Source of the DNA: Hoplostethus atlanticus
Taxonomy: Eukaryota > Chordata > Actinopteri > Trachichthyiformes > Trachichthyidae
Assembly (NCBI GenBank): GCA_034670405.1
Contig: JAXDDX010000005.1
Span: 6,766,001 to 6,830,000 of the forward strand
DNA: 64,000 nt
Direction of reading: 5' to 3'
The position numbers and the translations under genes are program-made. Positions 1 to 10,839 of the stretch are shown here, one piece after another. The notes under the pieces were generated by a model that was not told the origin of the DNA, made no database searches, and was given only the letters and a program-made list of their open reading frames with translations. Position 1 is the first letter of the stretch. The number at the start of each line of letters is the position of its first letter.

Positions 1-539
1 GCATTTCTCAGCGTTTGAAATGGTCAATGATTTTACCGTCATGATATTGTTAATTTTCAAGAAAAGATTTTCTCTGTGGTACACATTTTGTCCCTGTAAG
101 AATCCGGAATCACTGATAGAAGACATTATAATGTAGCACTGCTTCCACCAAAACACCCATACAGCCTCCATCATTTGGTAGAGCTCCAACAGTAAGGTAC
201 ATTGCAGTAAATACAGCTAATAGATTACAATAAGATGTAAGATAAAATGACATTTGATTTTCTCCAACACTACAGAAGAGCTGCTACATACTACATAAAG
301 CTCATAAAACATTTGAACATCTAACTCTAGATATGGTCAATACATCCTAGATCTTACAGTGGACTAGGACATTACAGCTCGGCAGCTATACTGTAAATCC
401 CCACTAGCAATATCAATACTTAATTCACACCGTCTGTTACAGTAGATCACGAAGGATTACACTAGGACATCTCTATCCTAGCACTATCTAGCCTTAAATA
501 CCAACAATACTAATAAAGGAAAACGAAGATTTGGACACC

Positions 540-860
540 GACCTCCACGGTACCAGAATCCATAAAGCAGGCTTACCGGCCTACATAATGAGACCGACGA
601 CAGGCCCCGGAACGGCACACAGACACACCAGCACTCGGTAAAAAACTACAATGACAATAACAGCCACACAATAGTCCGACCGACTCCGGTATACCGTTAA
701 TCCTCCGTTATCCAGCCGCCTGTGTCACTGTGCTACCAGCTGTTGAAATGGTACCGGCATGGCTGCTGAGCGGCGGGAGGCGCCAGGGAGCGTCTCACAA
801 CAGCCCTCCCTGAGCTGGACGAAAAGCGGAGCGAGAAGATGCTGCTCTGGACAGATCATC
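540..860. promoter_or_regulatory. possible promoter-like CpG-containing patch
   Basis: More CpG-containing than the surrounding AT-rich DNA (ccgaccg, gacgacaggccccgg, gagcggcggg). A short minus-strand open frame at 725-943 crosses it but has no recognised homology. It could be the 5' end of a gene on the minus strand running off the left edge; evidence is weak. Confidence 0.2.
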
Positions 861-1415
861 ATTAAACAATAAAGAACACTATTGAAATCCCTCTTACTTA
901 TTAACGTATTTGCTTCCGCAAGAACACTATTAAAATCACGCATGCTTCTTATAGTGTGCTTGTTTTAGGAAGTACACTTATATTCTTGTACTTTCGTCTT
1001 TATTATTAGTGTGCTTACTGCAATATTCTTCTACTTTCCAGGCACCATGTAATGCCGACCTGTAGGACTTACCATAACAATACTTAAGATTTTAATAAAC
1101 TCATGGAATCAAAACATATATGTATGTATATGTGTGTAACTATAATATAGTATTCCTAGTGTGTCTGCAGCACACCAGCCTATATTGACCTTATTGTACT
1201 TTATGGTATTTATTGCCTTTAGTATCACCATAATAGGCTTATAATAAAGTGTGTCTGAGTTTATAGTGATGTCATAATATTTATGGTATTTTTATTTCTA
1301 TGGTATCACTATAACTATCTATAGTAACTATCTATGGTAACTATCTATACTATAACTTGTATTTTTTACTTATTCATTTTTTAATTTCTATATATTTCAT
1401 ATTTTGCATTGTTTA

Positions 1416-1470
1416 TTAGTGTGCTTGCTTGCGTGCTTTCAGCAAAGCACACTTATGTTCTTGTACTTAC

Positions 1471-1507
<37 letters not shown>

Positions 1508-2520
1508 GTGTGCTTCCTTCTACTTGCTTCTGCTACTACTACTTTTTAGTACTTCAGCTAATACTACTACTTCTTCTGCTACTACTGCTGCTGCTATTAC
1601 TTCTGCTTTGACTACTTCTACTACTACGATTTCTTAACACAGTATCTTCCAGATTAAATTTACTTTTTCAAAAACATATTTTTAAGCTGAAGCAAGCACA
1701 CAAGTTTTCTTCAGAAAATTTACTTGAAACTTGAAATTTAACAGAAATTTTATTTTCTAGTTAGTGGGCTTGTGTCAGCAAAGCACACTTATGGTCTTGC
1801 ATTTACTTATTTATTATTATATAGTTAATAATAATAAAGTAAATAAGTAAATACAAGATCATAAGTGTGCTTTGCTGACACAAGCACACTAACTAGAAAA
1901 GGTTAAATTTTCTGAAGAAAATGTGCGCGCTTGCTTCAGCTGAAAAATGTTTTTGAAAGTCAATTTAATCAAGTCAATTTTATTATTATTATTATTATTA
2001 TTATGATGTTTATTATCTGAATGTTTTTTAAAGAGTCAATTTAATCAGAAAGATACTGTGTTAAGAAATTGTAGTTGTAGTAGTAGTAGTAGTAGTAAAA
2101 GCAGAAGTAATAGCAGCACCAGCAGTAGTAGTAGTAGTAGTAGTAGTAAAAGCAGAAGTAATAGCAGCACCAGCAGTAGTAGTAGCAGAAGTAGTAGTAT
2201 TAGCAGAAGTAATGGTTTGTGTTTGCTGTTCAGTCATCAGTAAACCACAAACTGAGTGTCTGGTCTGTGGACATTGTCAAAGACAGCCAGGGTCACATTT
2301 GACAGTCTCTGACTCCATCTAGTGGCTTGTACAGACAGAGCCATTGTCAAAGCGAAAGTGAAACTTAACTTTTCATAATGCATTCCTATGGGGCCAAAAA
2401 TTGCAAATAAAATTAAATTGCAGGAAAAGTAAAAGTCTAATCAAAAATTTGAATGATTTTGCTAATTAAGAAGTAAGTATGAGAACATAAGTATGCTTTG
2501 GTGAAGCAAGCACACTAAAT
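1416..2520. mobile_element. foldback (long inverted repeat) element with mirrored triplet repeats
   Basis: The left arm starts agtgtgcttgcttgc and the right arm ends gcaagcacact; the arms stay complementary through aagcacacttatg, ttcttaacacagtatctt / aagatactgtgttaagaa and the axis near 1825 (ttattattatatagttaata). The arms carry complementary triplet arrays: CTA/CTG-type at 1535-1635 and TAG/CAG-type at 2070-2200. The poly-Ser open frame at 2058-2243 and poly-Leu/Ile frame at 1429-1611 are by-products of these repeats. No transposase is present. Confidence 0.8.
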
Positions 2521-3054
2521 AGCTATACAGGGTGCCATTGGAAGGGAACTCAGAATCAAAGACCTGCGCTATGAATATGTGTAAGTTAGCTATACTACAG
2601 TGTACTGTCAATTGATTGGATTACAGTAATGTATATGCAGTGCTGATAGAATACAGTGTCTTCCTACACCATATTGAATGATCTAGGTCCACTGTATTGT
2701 CTTGTCTGTTTCAGAGAGTCTTGGACTTGGATGCTGCTGCTGTCCCACACAAATACAATTTTATTGATGAGGTTGGCTGGTGTTGAATAAAATCGTTAAC
2801 TAAAGATTAAGAGTTCAGAGTCAAGTCGTGATTTACTTAGTATGAGTATATTTACTGAGTATATTTATTTGCAATAGCTGAGCGCTCATCTGCTCATCTG
2901 CAATAATATCTGAATCATGCAATCACAATGTTAAAATAAACCAAAAACACTTACATTTAAGCTCATTTTCTAACACTGTCCCGACATGTTCATCACTTTT
3001 AAGTGTCCTCTGGAAACACTTCTGTTATCGTTTGGTGTAATTGCAGCGCCTTTC

Positions 3055-3145
3055 TGTGTTGTGTTGTCTTAATGTGTTGTGTTGTCTGTAATGTGTTGTG
3101 TTGTGTTGTCTGTAATGTGTTGTGTTGTGTTGTCTGTAATGTGTT
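3055..3145. repeat. minisatellite (tgttgtgttgtctgtaatg)n
   Basis: About four imperfect tandem copies of a 19-24 bp GT-rich unit directly abutting the 5' end of the L2-like LINE. The same word (taatgtgttgt) reappears directly after the LINE tail at 4815, consistent with insertion into this array. Confidence 0.75.
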
Positions 3146-4818
3146 ACCCTTCCTATCAAAAACTCTTGAACGTGCTGTCTTCAAGCAACTGTCCTTGTAC
3201 CTCCACCAGAACAACCTTTTGGATCCCCACCAGTCTGGGTTCAAAGTGGGTCACTTGACCGAGACTGCCCTCCTGGCAGTGACAGAGTCGCTCCATGCCG
3301 CTAGAGCGAACTCTCTCTCCTCTGTCCTGATACTCCTGGACCTGTCTGCAGCGTTTGACACGGTGAACCACCAGATCCTCCTCTCCACCCTTGAGGGGAT
3401 GGGTGTCTCAGGCTCTGCACTCTCCATGTTTGCATCCTACCTAACGGATCACTCCTACCAGGTGACGCTGAGAGGGTCTGTGTCAGAACCACGCAGGCTC
3501 ACTACTGGGGTTCCGCAAGGCTCGGTTCTAGGCCCTCTCCTCTTTTCCCTCTACACAACATCTCTTGGTTCTGTTATCCATTCACACGACTTTTCCTACC
3601 ACTGCTATGCAGATGACACCCAGCTGATCCTGTCATTTCCCCCCTCTGACACACAAGTGGAGGCACGCATTGCTGCATGTCTGGCAGACATCTCGGAGTG
3701 GATGTCGATGCACCACCTGAAGCTCAACCTGGACAAAACTGAGCTGATGTTCCTCCCGGGGAAGGGCTGTCCGCACCGAGACCTGGCCATCACCATTGAT
3801 AATGCTGTGGTGACGTCAACTCGGACTGCAAGGAATCTGGGTGTGACCCTGGATGACCAACTGTCGTTCTCGGCAAACATCGTATCAGTGACACGCTCCT
3901 GCAGATTCCTCCTCTACAACATCAGGAGGATTCGCCCCTTCCTCACTGACAAGGCAGTGCAGGTGCTCATCCAGGCTCTTGTCATCTCCCGCCTGGACTA
4001 CTGCAACTCCCTCCTTGCTGGTGCCCCGGCGTTTGCCATCAGACCTCTGGAGCTTGTTCAGAAAGCTGCAGCTCGTCTGGTGTTCAACCGCCCCAAGTTC
4101 TCCCATACAATTACCCTTCTCCGTTCTCTACACTGGCTCCCTGTAGCAGCTCGCATCCAGTTCAAGACCCTGGTGCTAGCCTATAGGGCAGTGAAAGGAA
4201 CAGCTCCTTCTTACCTCCAGGCTATGGTCAAGCCTTACACCCCCGCCCGACCACTTCGCTCTGCTGCCTCGAGGCGACTGGTTGCCCCGTCGCTCAGAGG
4301 TCCCTGCGGCCGATCTACACGGTCACGGCTCTTCTCTGTTCTGGCCCCGCAGTGGTGGAATGAACTCCCCACTGATGTCAGGACAGCAGAGTCGCTGCCC
4401 ATCTTTCGCCGCAGGCTGAAAACCCACCTCTTCAGGAAACACTACCCTGACCCTTCCCCTTAGCCATGCCTATTTGTCGTCAATTATGTGTCTGAGCTCT
4501 TGTTTATTGGCTCTTGTTCATTTGATACACTTATTTTTCTTAGCTCTTGCTTATTTGGTTCACTTATTTGTCTTAGCTCTTGTTTATTTGATTCTCTTAT
4601 TTGTCTCATTTGTTTAAGATATAGTAGGTTGCTAACTTATTGCACTCTTACCTTAACACTAGTTATGCTCTTAGTTGCTTGTTTAGGAAGGAAATGCACT
4701 TACGATTTCTGGTGACTAGTAGTTTTCTTGCCTACCTATGTTGAATGCACTTATTGTAAGTCGCTTTGGATAAAAGCGTCTGCTAAATGACTGTAATGTA
4801 ATGTAATGTAATGTAATG
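3146..4818 (+). mobile_element. L2-clade LINE, 5'-truncated, long intact RT frame
   Basis: Continuous open frame to TAG near 4463. It has [55 protein letters not shown] and the catalytic box CYADDTQL, then a C-terminal half with LDYCNSLLAG and LHWLPVAARIQFKTLVLAYR. These are the reverse transcriptase blocks of L2/CR1-group non-LTR elements. The endonuclease and the start of ORF2 are missing. The 3' UTR ends in a (tgtaa)n tail at 4790-4818, typical of L2-type LINEs. The undamaged frame implies a fairly young insertion. Confidence 0.9.
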
Positions 4819-4883
4819 TGTTGTCAAATTGATGAAGATGTTTTCTTAATTTGCTTGTGTTTTGTCTACTTGCATGTGTTTTC

Positions 4884-6644
4884 TTAAAGGGGGGGTATTA
4901 TACTCATTTTGGGCTATTTAAAACTGTTTCCAGGGGTCTTGACAAGATGTTTTTGAAGTCTATATCAAAAACAATCCTAAAACCAGCTTCTGTGGTATGT
5001 GTTTCAGTCTCTCATTTTCTCCATTGTAAAGAACAGGCTGTTTTGAGGGCGTGGAGGTTGTATGTAATGAGCACTGCTCTGATTGGCCGCCTCACGCTGA
5101 GGCGGCAATTACATACAACCTCCACGCAATCGCCTGGCAGAGGCGGAGAGCAGAGCGCTCATGCTGCTCAAGGTAAACAAATAAGCTTGATGCAGAAAGC
5201 TACCATAACCATGGTGGCGGCTCCAGAACCAACACTGAGACCGTACATGTTTGTGCCAGAGTCTGACCCAGAATGGGAAGAGGCAGCTGAGGCGGTCCAC
5301 TTAGTTTCTCAATGCTAACAATTCTGTGTAATATTGTACTTTGTTTTGTGTATGTGGGTGTGTGAAGCAACACTCTCTGCTGTAGCCGGTCTGTTTATGG
5401 CTTATGTCCATAAGCTTACTGAATACAGACAAGCTAGGACTGACAATTTCGTTGAGCTAGTTAGCCAATGTATTATTGGATACAACCTATTTGCATCCAA
5501 ACAGAGCAGCGCAAACAACCAAACGCGATTGTAGTAATGGTGAGCATAACATGTTCGACAGACTTGACAGACACTGGTCCCAACAAATAACTTTAAGATG
5601 AGTCCTGACTCCAACCAATAACTTTACTTTTACTTTACTTTTAATGACTCCAGCTTTAGTTTTCTTACTTTTCCACGCCCAACAAGCCCGTGGCTAGCCC
5701 CGCTAGCTTGTTAGCTTACCAGCAGTCGAATATACTAACCAGACTAATTTGTAAATTAAATCAAAACATGGTGACACTTACAGATTCCAATTTTGCAGAT
5801 GGGTCACGTACCTTATGAATTGCTCCATCTTTAAGCTTCAATTTAGATGATAATCCTGCCTTTGCTCAAGCAGTCCAAGGAGTGATCATCACATACAGAA
5901 AAAATTAGCTAACTGTAGCCGAGCTAACTGTAGCCGTTGTCGTTAAAAATAAAATTAATCCGCTCTGTCCTGCCATTTTCGCGTGTTAGGAGACTGTGCA
6001 GGGATCTATGTTGCTGCCTGCATCCTGCAAAATAATAACTGGAGATAGGTTGTTGTTTTAGCTTCACTGGTCGCAAAGTAATGGTGCATTCCAGTGTACT
6101 CGGAAAAAACAGCATCCGAATGTGATATGCGCCGATTCTATTCACTAATGGCGCTGTAGTAGTTGATGTTGAGTTTAGATGCTTGTAACATTCTGAGACT
6201 TGCCATACAAACATGAGTTTGCTGCAGGTGATTATGTTTTCCCGAGCAGATGCACTGGAACACATTTAGATTGTAAGTTAGGAATACCGACTCGGAATTA
6301 TCGATTTCCAAGTACAATGGAATGCACCATAAGCAAGCTTGCGGCACTGCCTAGAGCTGCATTTTGAGACGAGGTAAATGGGATTGGTTGTTCACCTGGG
6401 TGTGGGCATGCTCTGAGAGGGGTTGGATTATGTTAAGAAGTGCCCGTTATGACGTCTAAAGGGGCTACTTTCTGAAACGGCCTGTTTTTGGCCCGATTTG
6501 GCACCGTTTTTGGAAAAAGGAAAATACAGAAAAAGGGGTTGACTTCCAGATTTCATATTTTCTCGGCTACTTAGGTAAACGATAACCTGGGGAACATGTA
6601 TAAGGGCCAGGAATAAGCCGTTTTCCATAATATGACCCCTTTAA
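4884..6644. mobile_element. TTAA-flanked non-autonomous DNA element (piggyBac-like)
   Basis: Both ends carry TTAA with matching inverted termini: left TTAAAGGGGGGGTATTAT, right (reverse complement) TTAAAGGGGTCATATTATGG. TTAA duplication is the piggyBac signature. The right 0.9 kb, reversed, matches 60684-61465 and shares blocks with the 36.7/41.3 kb duplicate. No transposase is seen. A frame at 4851-5318 ends with RPYMFVPESDPEWEEA, reminiscent of P2X7-C-terminal-like frames common in fish transposons (inference). It contains a perfect hairpin at 5052-5127. Confidence 0.7.
5052..5127. repeat. perfect 76-bp hairpin
   Basis: Arms gtggaggttgtatgtaat and attacatacaacctccac are exact inverse complements; inside them lies a second palindrome, gccgcctca / tgaggcggc with a 3-base loop. 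Confidence 0.85.
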
Positions 6645-6655
6645 GTTGCAGTGTG

Positions 6656-6828
6656 TTGAGCTCTCAGGCCACCGTAACCATGGGTCCCTACAACACTGCC
6701 CATCATCACATTTCTGGACACATTGCACAACATTGTCATACCAGCTGAGCAGAGAGATGGCCCAGAGCAGCGCAGGTTTGGTGTCATCTGGGACAATGTG
6801 AGTTTCCACCGGGCTGCTCTGGGCCCCG
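6656..6828 (+). pseudogene. DDE transposase fragment
   Basis: With frame shifts, translates to GPYNTAHHHISGH-like sequence and, near 6780-6825, VIWDNVSFHRAAL, the second catalytic-Asp block of a DDE transposase type common in fish (WDNVxFHRA). It directly abuts the TTAA element's right end. No intact frame remains. Confidence 0.55.
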
Positions 6829-7037
6829 TTTCATGTACATGGCTAACTGAGTTAACCGGATTAGTTTGTTGACAGTGTGTTGACAATTTGGGATAAGCCC
6901 AGGAGTGAGTTCACAATTTAGCCAGACTTGAGTCTTAAGCCCAAACCTGCAAAAACTCAGGTTTAAGTTCAAGTTAGCTGGATAATTTGAACATACAAAA
7001 GCCACCAGGTGAAATCACACACAAACTCAGCAGCAGA

Positions 7038-7170
7038 AATGAGCTCACCGTTTGTAAGAGAGGTTCTTGTCAATGAAGGAGCAATCATTGTAAGGAGAGC
7101 ATTTAGAAGGGAACGTGTTTTTAGAGATCGACAAGAACTCCTTAAAGTGAAGGAGCTACAGAGATCAGCC
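7038..7170 (+). pseudogene. Harbinger-type transposase N-terminal fragment
   Basis: Reads EMSSPFVREVLVNEGAIIVR then RAFRRERVFRDRQELL, resembling the RRERVxRDR motif at the N-terminus of PIF/Harbinger (HARBI1-like) transposases. The DYLxxRYRF continuation is lost. The sequence starting gggccccgtttca at 6822 resembles a Harbinger terminus. Confidence 0.5.
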
Positions 7171-7389
7171 CAAAAAAAAAAATAGCCTATATTTTCTCAG
7201 AAATGTGGGGTCTGACGGCATAGTGTTTCAAATGAGTGTTCCACATTCCAGAGGCAAAGAGGTCCATCAATATGATACTGTCATCAGATAATTACATGGG
7301 TGGCTCTGGGAATGAAGGGGTATTTCATGGTATGTGTGTATAAACGCGTAGGCCCATTTAGGCATGTTGTCGACCTGAGCTGATAAGGT

Positions 7390-8525
7390 GGCATGAGCCT
7401 GAACACAGGATCCCCCCAGGGTTGCGTCCTCAGCCCCCTACTGTACTCCCTGTACACACATGACTGTGTGGCCAGGTTCAGCTCCAACTCCATCATTAAG
7501 TTTGCGGATGACACAGTGGTGGTGGGCCTGATCTCCAACAACGACGAGAAGGCCTACCTGGAGGAAGTTGCTGATCTGTCACTCTGGTGCCAGGACAACA
7601 GCCTCCTCCTGAATGTCACCAAAACTAAGGAGCTGATTGTGGACTTTAGGAGGACACAACAACAGAGGACGTACTCACCACTGGGGATTAATGGGAATAC
7701 TGTGGAGAGGGTGAGCAGGTATAAATACCTGGGAGTCCACATCACCGAAGATCTCACATGGTCCACACACACTGACACTCTGGTGAGAAAGGCGAGGCAG
7801 CGCCTTTACCACCTCAGGCAACTGAGGAAATTTAAAGTCTCCCGGAGGATCCTTCAGTCCTTCTACTCTGGAGCTGTGGAGAGCATCCTGACAGGAAGCA
7901 TCACTGCCTGGTTTGGCAGCAGCTCCGCTCAGGACAGGAAGGCTCTGCAGAGAGTAGTGCGTTCGGCTGAGCGCACTATTGGAACTACACTCCCCACCCT
8001 GCAGGACTTGTACACCAGGAGGTGCAGAACCAGAGCCTGCAGGATCATGAAGGATCCTCACCACCCCAACAACGGACTGTTTCAGCTGCTGCGGTCAGGC
8101 AAGCGCCTCCGCAGTCACGCTGCCAAAACAGAGAGACTGAGACGGAGTTTCTTTCCTCAGGCCATCAGGACTGTGAACTCTGACCTCACCAGGGCCCCCA
8201 CCAAGACACACACACTGCCCCTCTTATGCACACACACACACTTAGGTAAAGACTACACATAATTTATAATTTATATTATATTATACATACAATTTTCCCT
8301 TTTTTTACTATATTTATTTTTTTATAAAGTGCTCTTATTGTAAATATTGTGTTTTTTTTTTAAATAGAGCTCTTAAAAACTGTGACATTGTAAATATTGT
8401 GTTGGTTATTGTAAATAGTGTGAACCTGTTATTTTGCACATTTCTGCTAAGCATTGCCACTTTGCATTTCACTACACACCTCGTGTGTGTATGTGACAAT
8501 TAAACTTCTTGAATCTTGAATCTGA
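7390..8525 (+). mobile_element. Rex1-like LINE 3' fragment with RT
   Basis: Open frame to TAA at 8260. It contains NTGSPQGCVLSPLLYSLYTH, the FADDTVVVGLIS catalytic box, KELIVDFRR, YKYLGVHITEDLTWSTHT and a C-terminus with GSITAWFGSSSAQDRKALQR. Block order and spacing fit the jockey-superfamily RT common in fish as Rex1-like LINEs. It begins at RT block 4, so it is heavily 5'-truncated. The tail is (ttgaatc)n at 8500-8525. It lies inside the Harbinger remnant. Confidence 0.8.
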
Positions 8526-8742
8526 ATGAATCCTGAATCTGTGGAAGAGGGCTGGTCTGACGCATGAAACTCCCAGGCTGAAAATGTGTCCCACTCTGGT
8601 CCTGGAAAGAAGGATCTTGGTGCAGCTGGGCCATCTGGCAGAGCATCTCCCCCAAGATCCTGATAGAAATTTTCTCCTTATCCTCCAGAGAGACCACATG
8701 ACTTGGGCGCCAGCCAGCCTGTGTTCCAGATACAGAGGATAT

Positions 8743-8850
8743 GGAGACCCTACAATTTAAACAAGAAATAAACCTGCTGAAGACACAAAATGAATACTAT
8801 GCATTAAAAGAAAAAATGAGGAAAGCTGAGTTTTTTGTTTCTTATCACAT
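8743..8850 (+). pseudogene. Harbinger accessory (Myb-like) protein C-terminal remnant
   Basis: METLQFKQEINLLKTQNEYYALKEKMRK is a short coiled-coil like the C-terminal tail of Harbinger-associated Myb-like proteins. Its position after the transposase fragment, with the LINE between, fits one interrupted Harbinger element. Too short to be certain. Confidence 0.35.
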
Positions 8851-9607
8851 TTGAAGATGAAGGACTGATAGCGGTCATCTTTTTATCAATAAAACAAGCA
8901 TGTGAAATTAACGATCCATTTCACATTTATTTAACCAAAATCAACTACTCAGACAACTGAGTAGTTGTTGAGTAGTTGCAGATCTGTCCGCAGGTAAATA
9001 AACATTCATAATATCTTTTGGTTGTACCTATCATTATTTTTAACATGTAATAATATCTTTGTCAGTGAGTCTGCTGCAGCCTAACATTGACAGACTTTTA
9101 AAAGGCAAGGACCAGCTGCATGTCTCTGACTAGTGGTCACTGATATTACAATATATGTGTGCTCCTGGTACTCTGATTGAGTTATCTGCACTTGAAATAT
9201 TGACATGCACTGTAATGGAGGCACTTAATACAAATAAGGCACACAAAGAATAATAAAATACATTCATTGTGGCGGAAACGTGAAGACGCAAAAGACATTT
9301 TGTTTTTGTTTGCAATAATCCATTATTGCATTGACTCTAGGAAAGATGCTCTGTAAGATGTCAAGCATTTCAAAAGCTATTTTGTGTTACATGACAGTGA
9401 TTGGCAGAACTCAAGACCAAAACACAAGCATACCAAGCATAGACAGACCCAGCTTGATTTGCGTCCTGGTATGCACCTCGATGCACCTAAAACTGCATTA
9501 TAAAGTAAAACAACCAGCCAGCTCTGACTCTGGAGCGCGGATGATGCAATGTAAAACTTGACTTGTATATATCTCTTGATCAAAAAATATTCGGGGCTAA
9601 CCATAAC

Positions 9608-9649
<42 letters not shown>
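9608..9649. repeat. (AAAG)n microsatellite
   Basis: About ten copies of gaaa in an otherwise featureless stretch. The surrounding 8860-10080 region holds no recognisable gene. Confidence 0.95.
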
Positions 9650-10079
9650 CCCCAGGCGATGCCACTACACACTGCTAAAACGATGTGTGTAGATCACTGC
9701 CCTATGTGTAATGTGGAGATAGGTCGGTCCACGCAAGACTAACCAGTGTGGTGTAATCTGACATGAATTGGGGTGTGACCTGGGTTCTTAAAATTTGGTG
9801 CTTTTAGATAATAGTGTGTTATAGCCACAGTGGGTGTAAATGCTGTAATGTGTTGGCAGATGTGATAGGGGTTGTGTACACATGATATGCACACACGTAC
9901 ATGTGTGTCGCAAAAATGGTCGGCTGTGGCAGACATTTTTTAATGACTGAAGATGAAGATGACCCAGGAAGACTCTGACTCTATATTTCTGTCATTCTTT
10001 ATTTATTTATTATTTATCAGGCTCCCAAGTGTTGCTCTGATTGGAGGATGGGTTTTGTCAAGTTAGATTAGAGGGAAAG

Positions 10080-10295
10080 GTCAACCCCCCCCCTTCCACT
10101 TCCTGCTCTTCCTCTTGATCCTGTCTCACCCCTCCTCTCTGTATGCTTCTCCTCTCCAGTCTCTTCTTCCTCTTCTCCTTTTCTTCCTCCCCTCATCTTC
10201 CTCCCATCATTCTTTTACTGTCAGTTTCACCCCATCCCTTCTTTCCTCCTCCTCTTACTCATCTCCACCACCCTCTCCCTCTTTCTAGCTTTCTC
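10080..10295. repeat. polypyrimidine tract upstream of promoter
   Basis: About 215 bp almost purely C/T on the + strand (cccccc, ttcctcttcc and similar runs) just upstream of the promoter candidate. Such tracts can form triplex (H-DNA) structures in vitro; a role here is inference. Confidence 0.7.
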
Positions 10296-10379
10296 CCTAT
10301 ATCACCATGGTGACTGAAAGCTGTTTGATGTGATGACTGCTGGACAGTGTGTATGTTGATTCAACAGGTGAGCTGCTTC

Positions 10380-10830
10380 CATCCCACCTGGTTATTCCAA
10401 ATTGCCCTCACATCAACCATGTCAATCTTCCTCTGTAACCGGAGCAACTGGCCTCTGATTGGTCAGCCCAAACTATTCCTCATATTAACGACTCTGACGT
10501 CACTTCCTCACTTCCTGTCCGCCATGTTGTCTTGAAAGAGAGAGTTGTGTTGATCCTGTGAAAAAACAAACCAACACAAAAAGTGTGTTTGTGTGTGTCT
10601 GTGTCGTTGTAGGTCAGTAGGTCGTCGGTAATCGGCTACCGGACCCGCGAAATAACGGGAACAGCTTTCATGCCCGCGCCTCGGTGACGCAAGAGTCTTT
10701 CTGCTTGCACCGGATTGGTGAAAGAGGACGCACGGGCACGCAGGCAGAACCCTACTCTCCAAACACACACAAACAAAGCCAGGTGGGAGAGCGTTCATGC
10801 ACACACACAGACACACACACACACACTACA
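10380..10830 (+). promoter_or_regulatory. adnp2: probable adnp2 promoter and 5' non-coding exon region
   Basis: Locally GC-richer DNA 3.3 kb before the start exon. It contains two CCAAT-box motifs (ctgattggtcag near 10456; ccggattggtg near 10710), paired ETS-like cacttcctcacttcctg near 10501 and a YY1-like ccgccatgttg at about 10520, a combination common at vertebrate housekeeping start sites. Since exon 1 has only two bases before the ATG, an upstream UTR exon must exist, and this is the best candidate. Exact start site and donor cannot be fixed by eye. Confidence 0.5.
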
Positions 10831-10839
10831 AGAATGTTC

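Noticed and set aside
1429..1611. Ile/Leu-rich hydrophobic open frame resembling a membrane peptide
   Set aside because: It is translation of (TTA)n and (CTG)n arrays.
2058..2243. Poly-serine open frame
   Set aside because: Produced entirely by TAG/CAG-type triplet repeats in the foldback arm; no start context or homology.
3605..3880. Minus-strand frames across the L2 LINE (3156-4106)
   Set aside because: Antisense shadows of the RT frame; the same frames recur over the second L2 copy.
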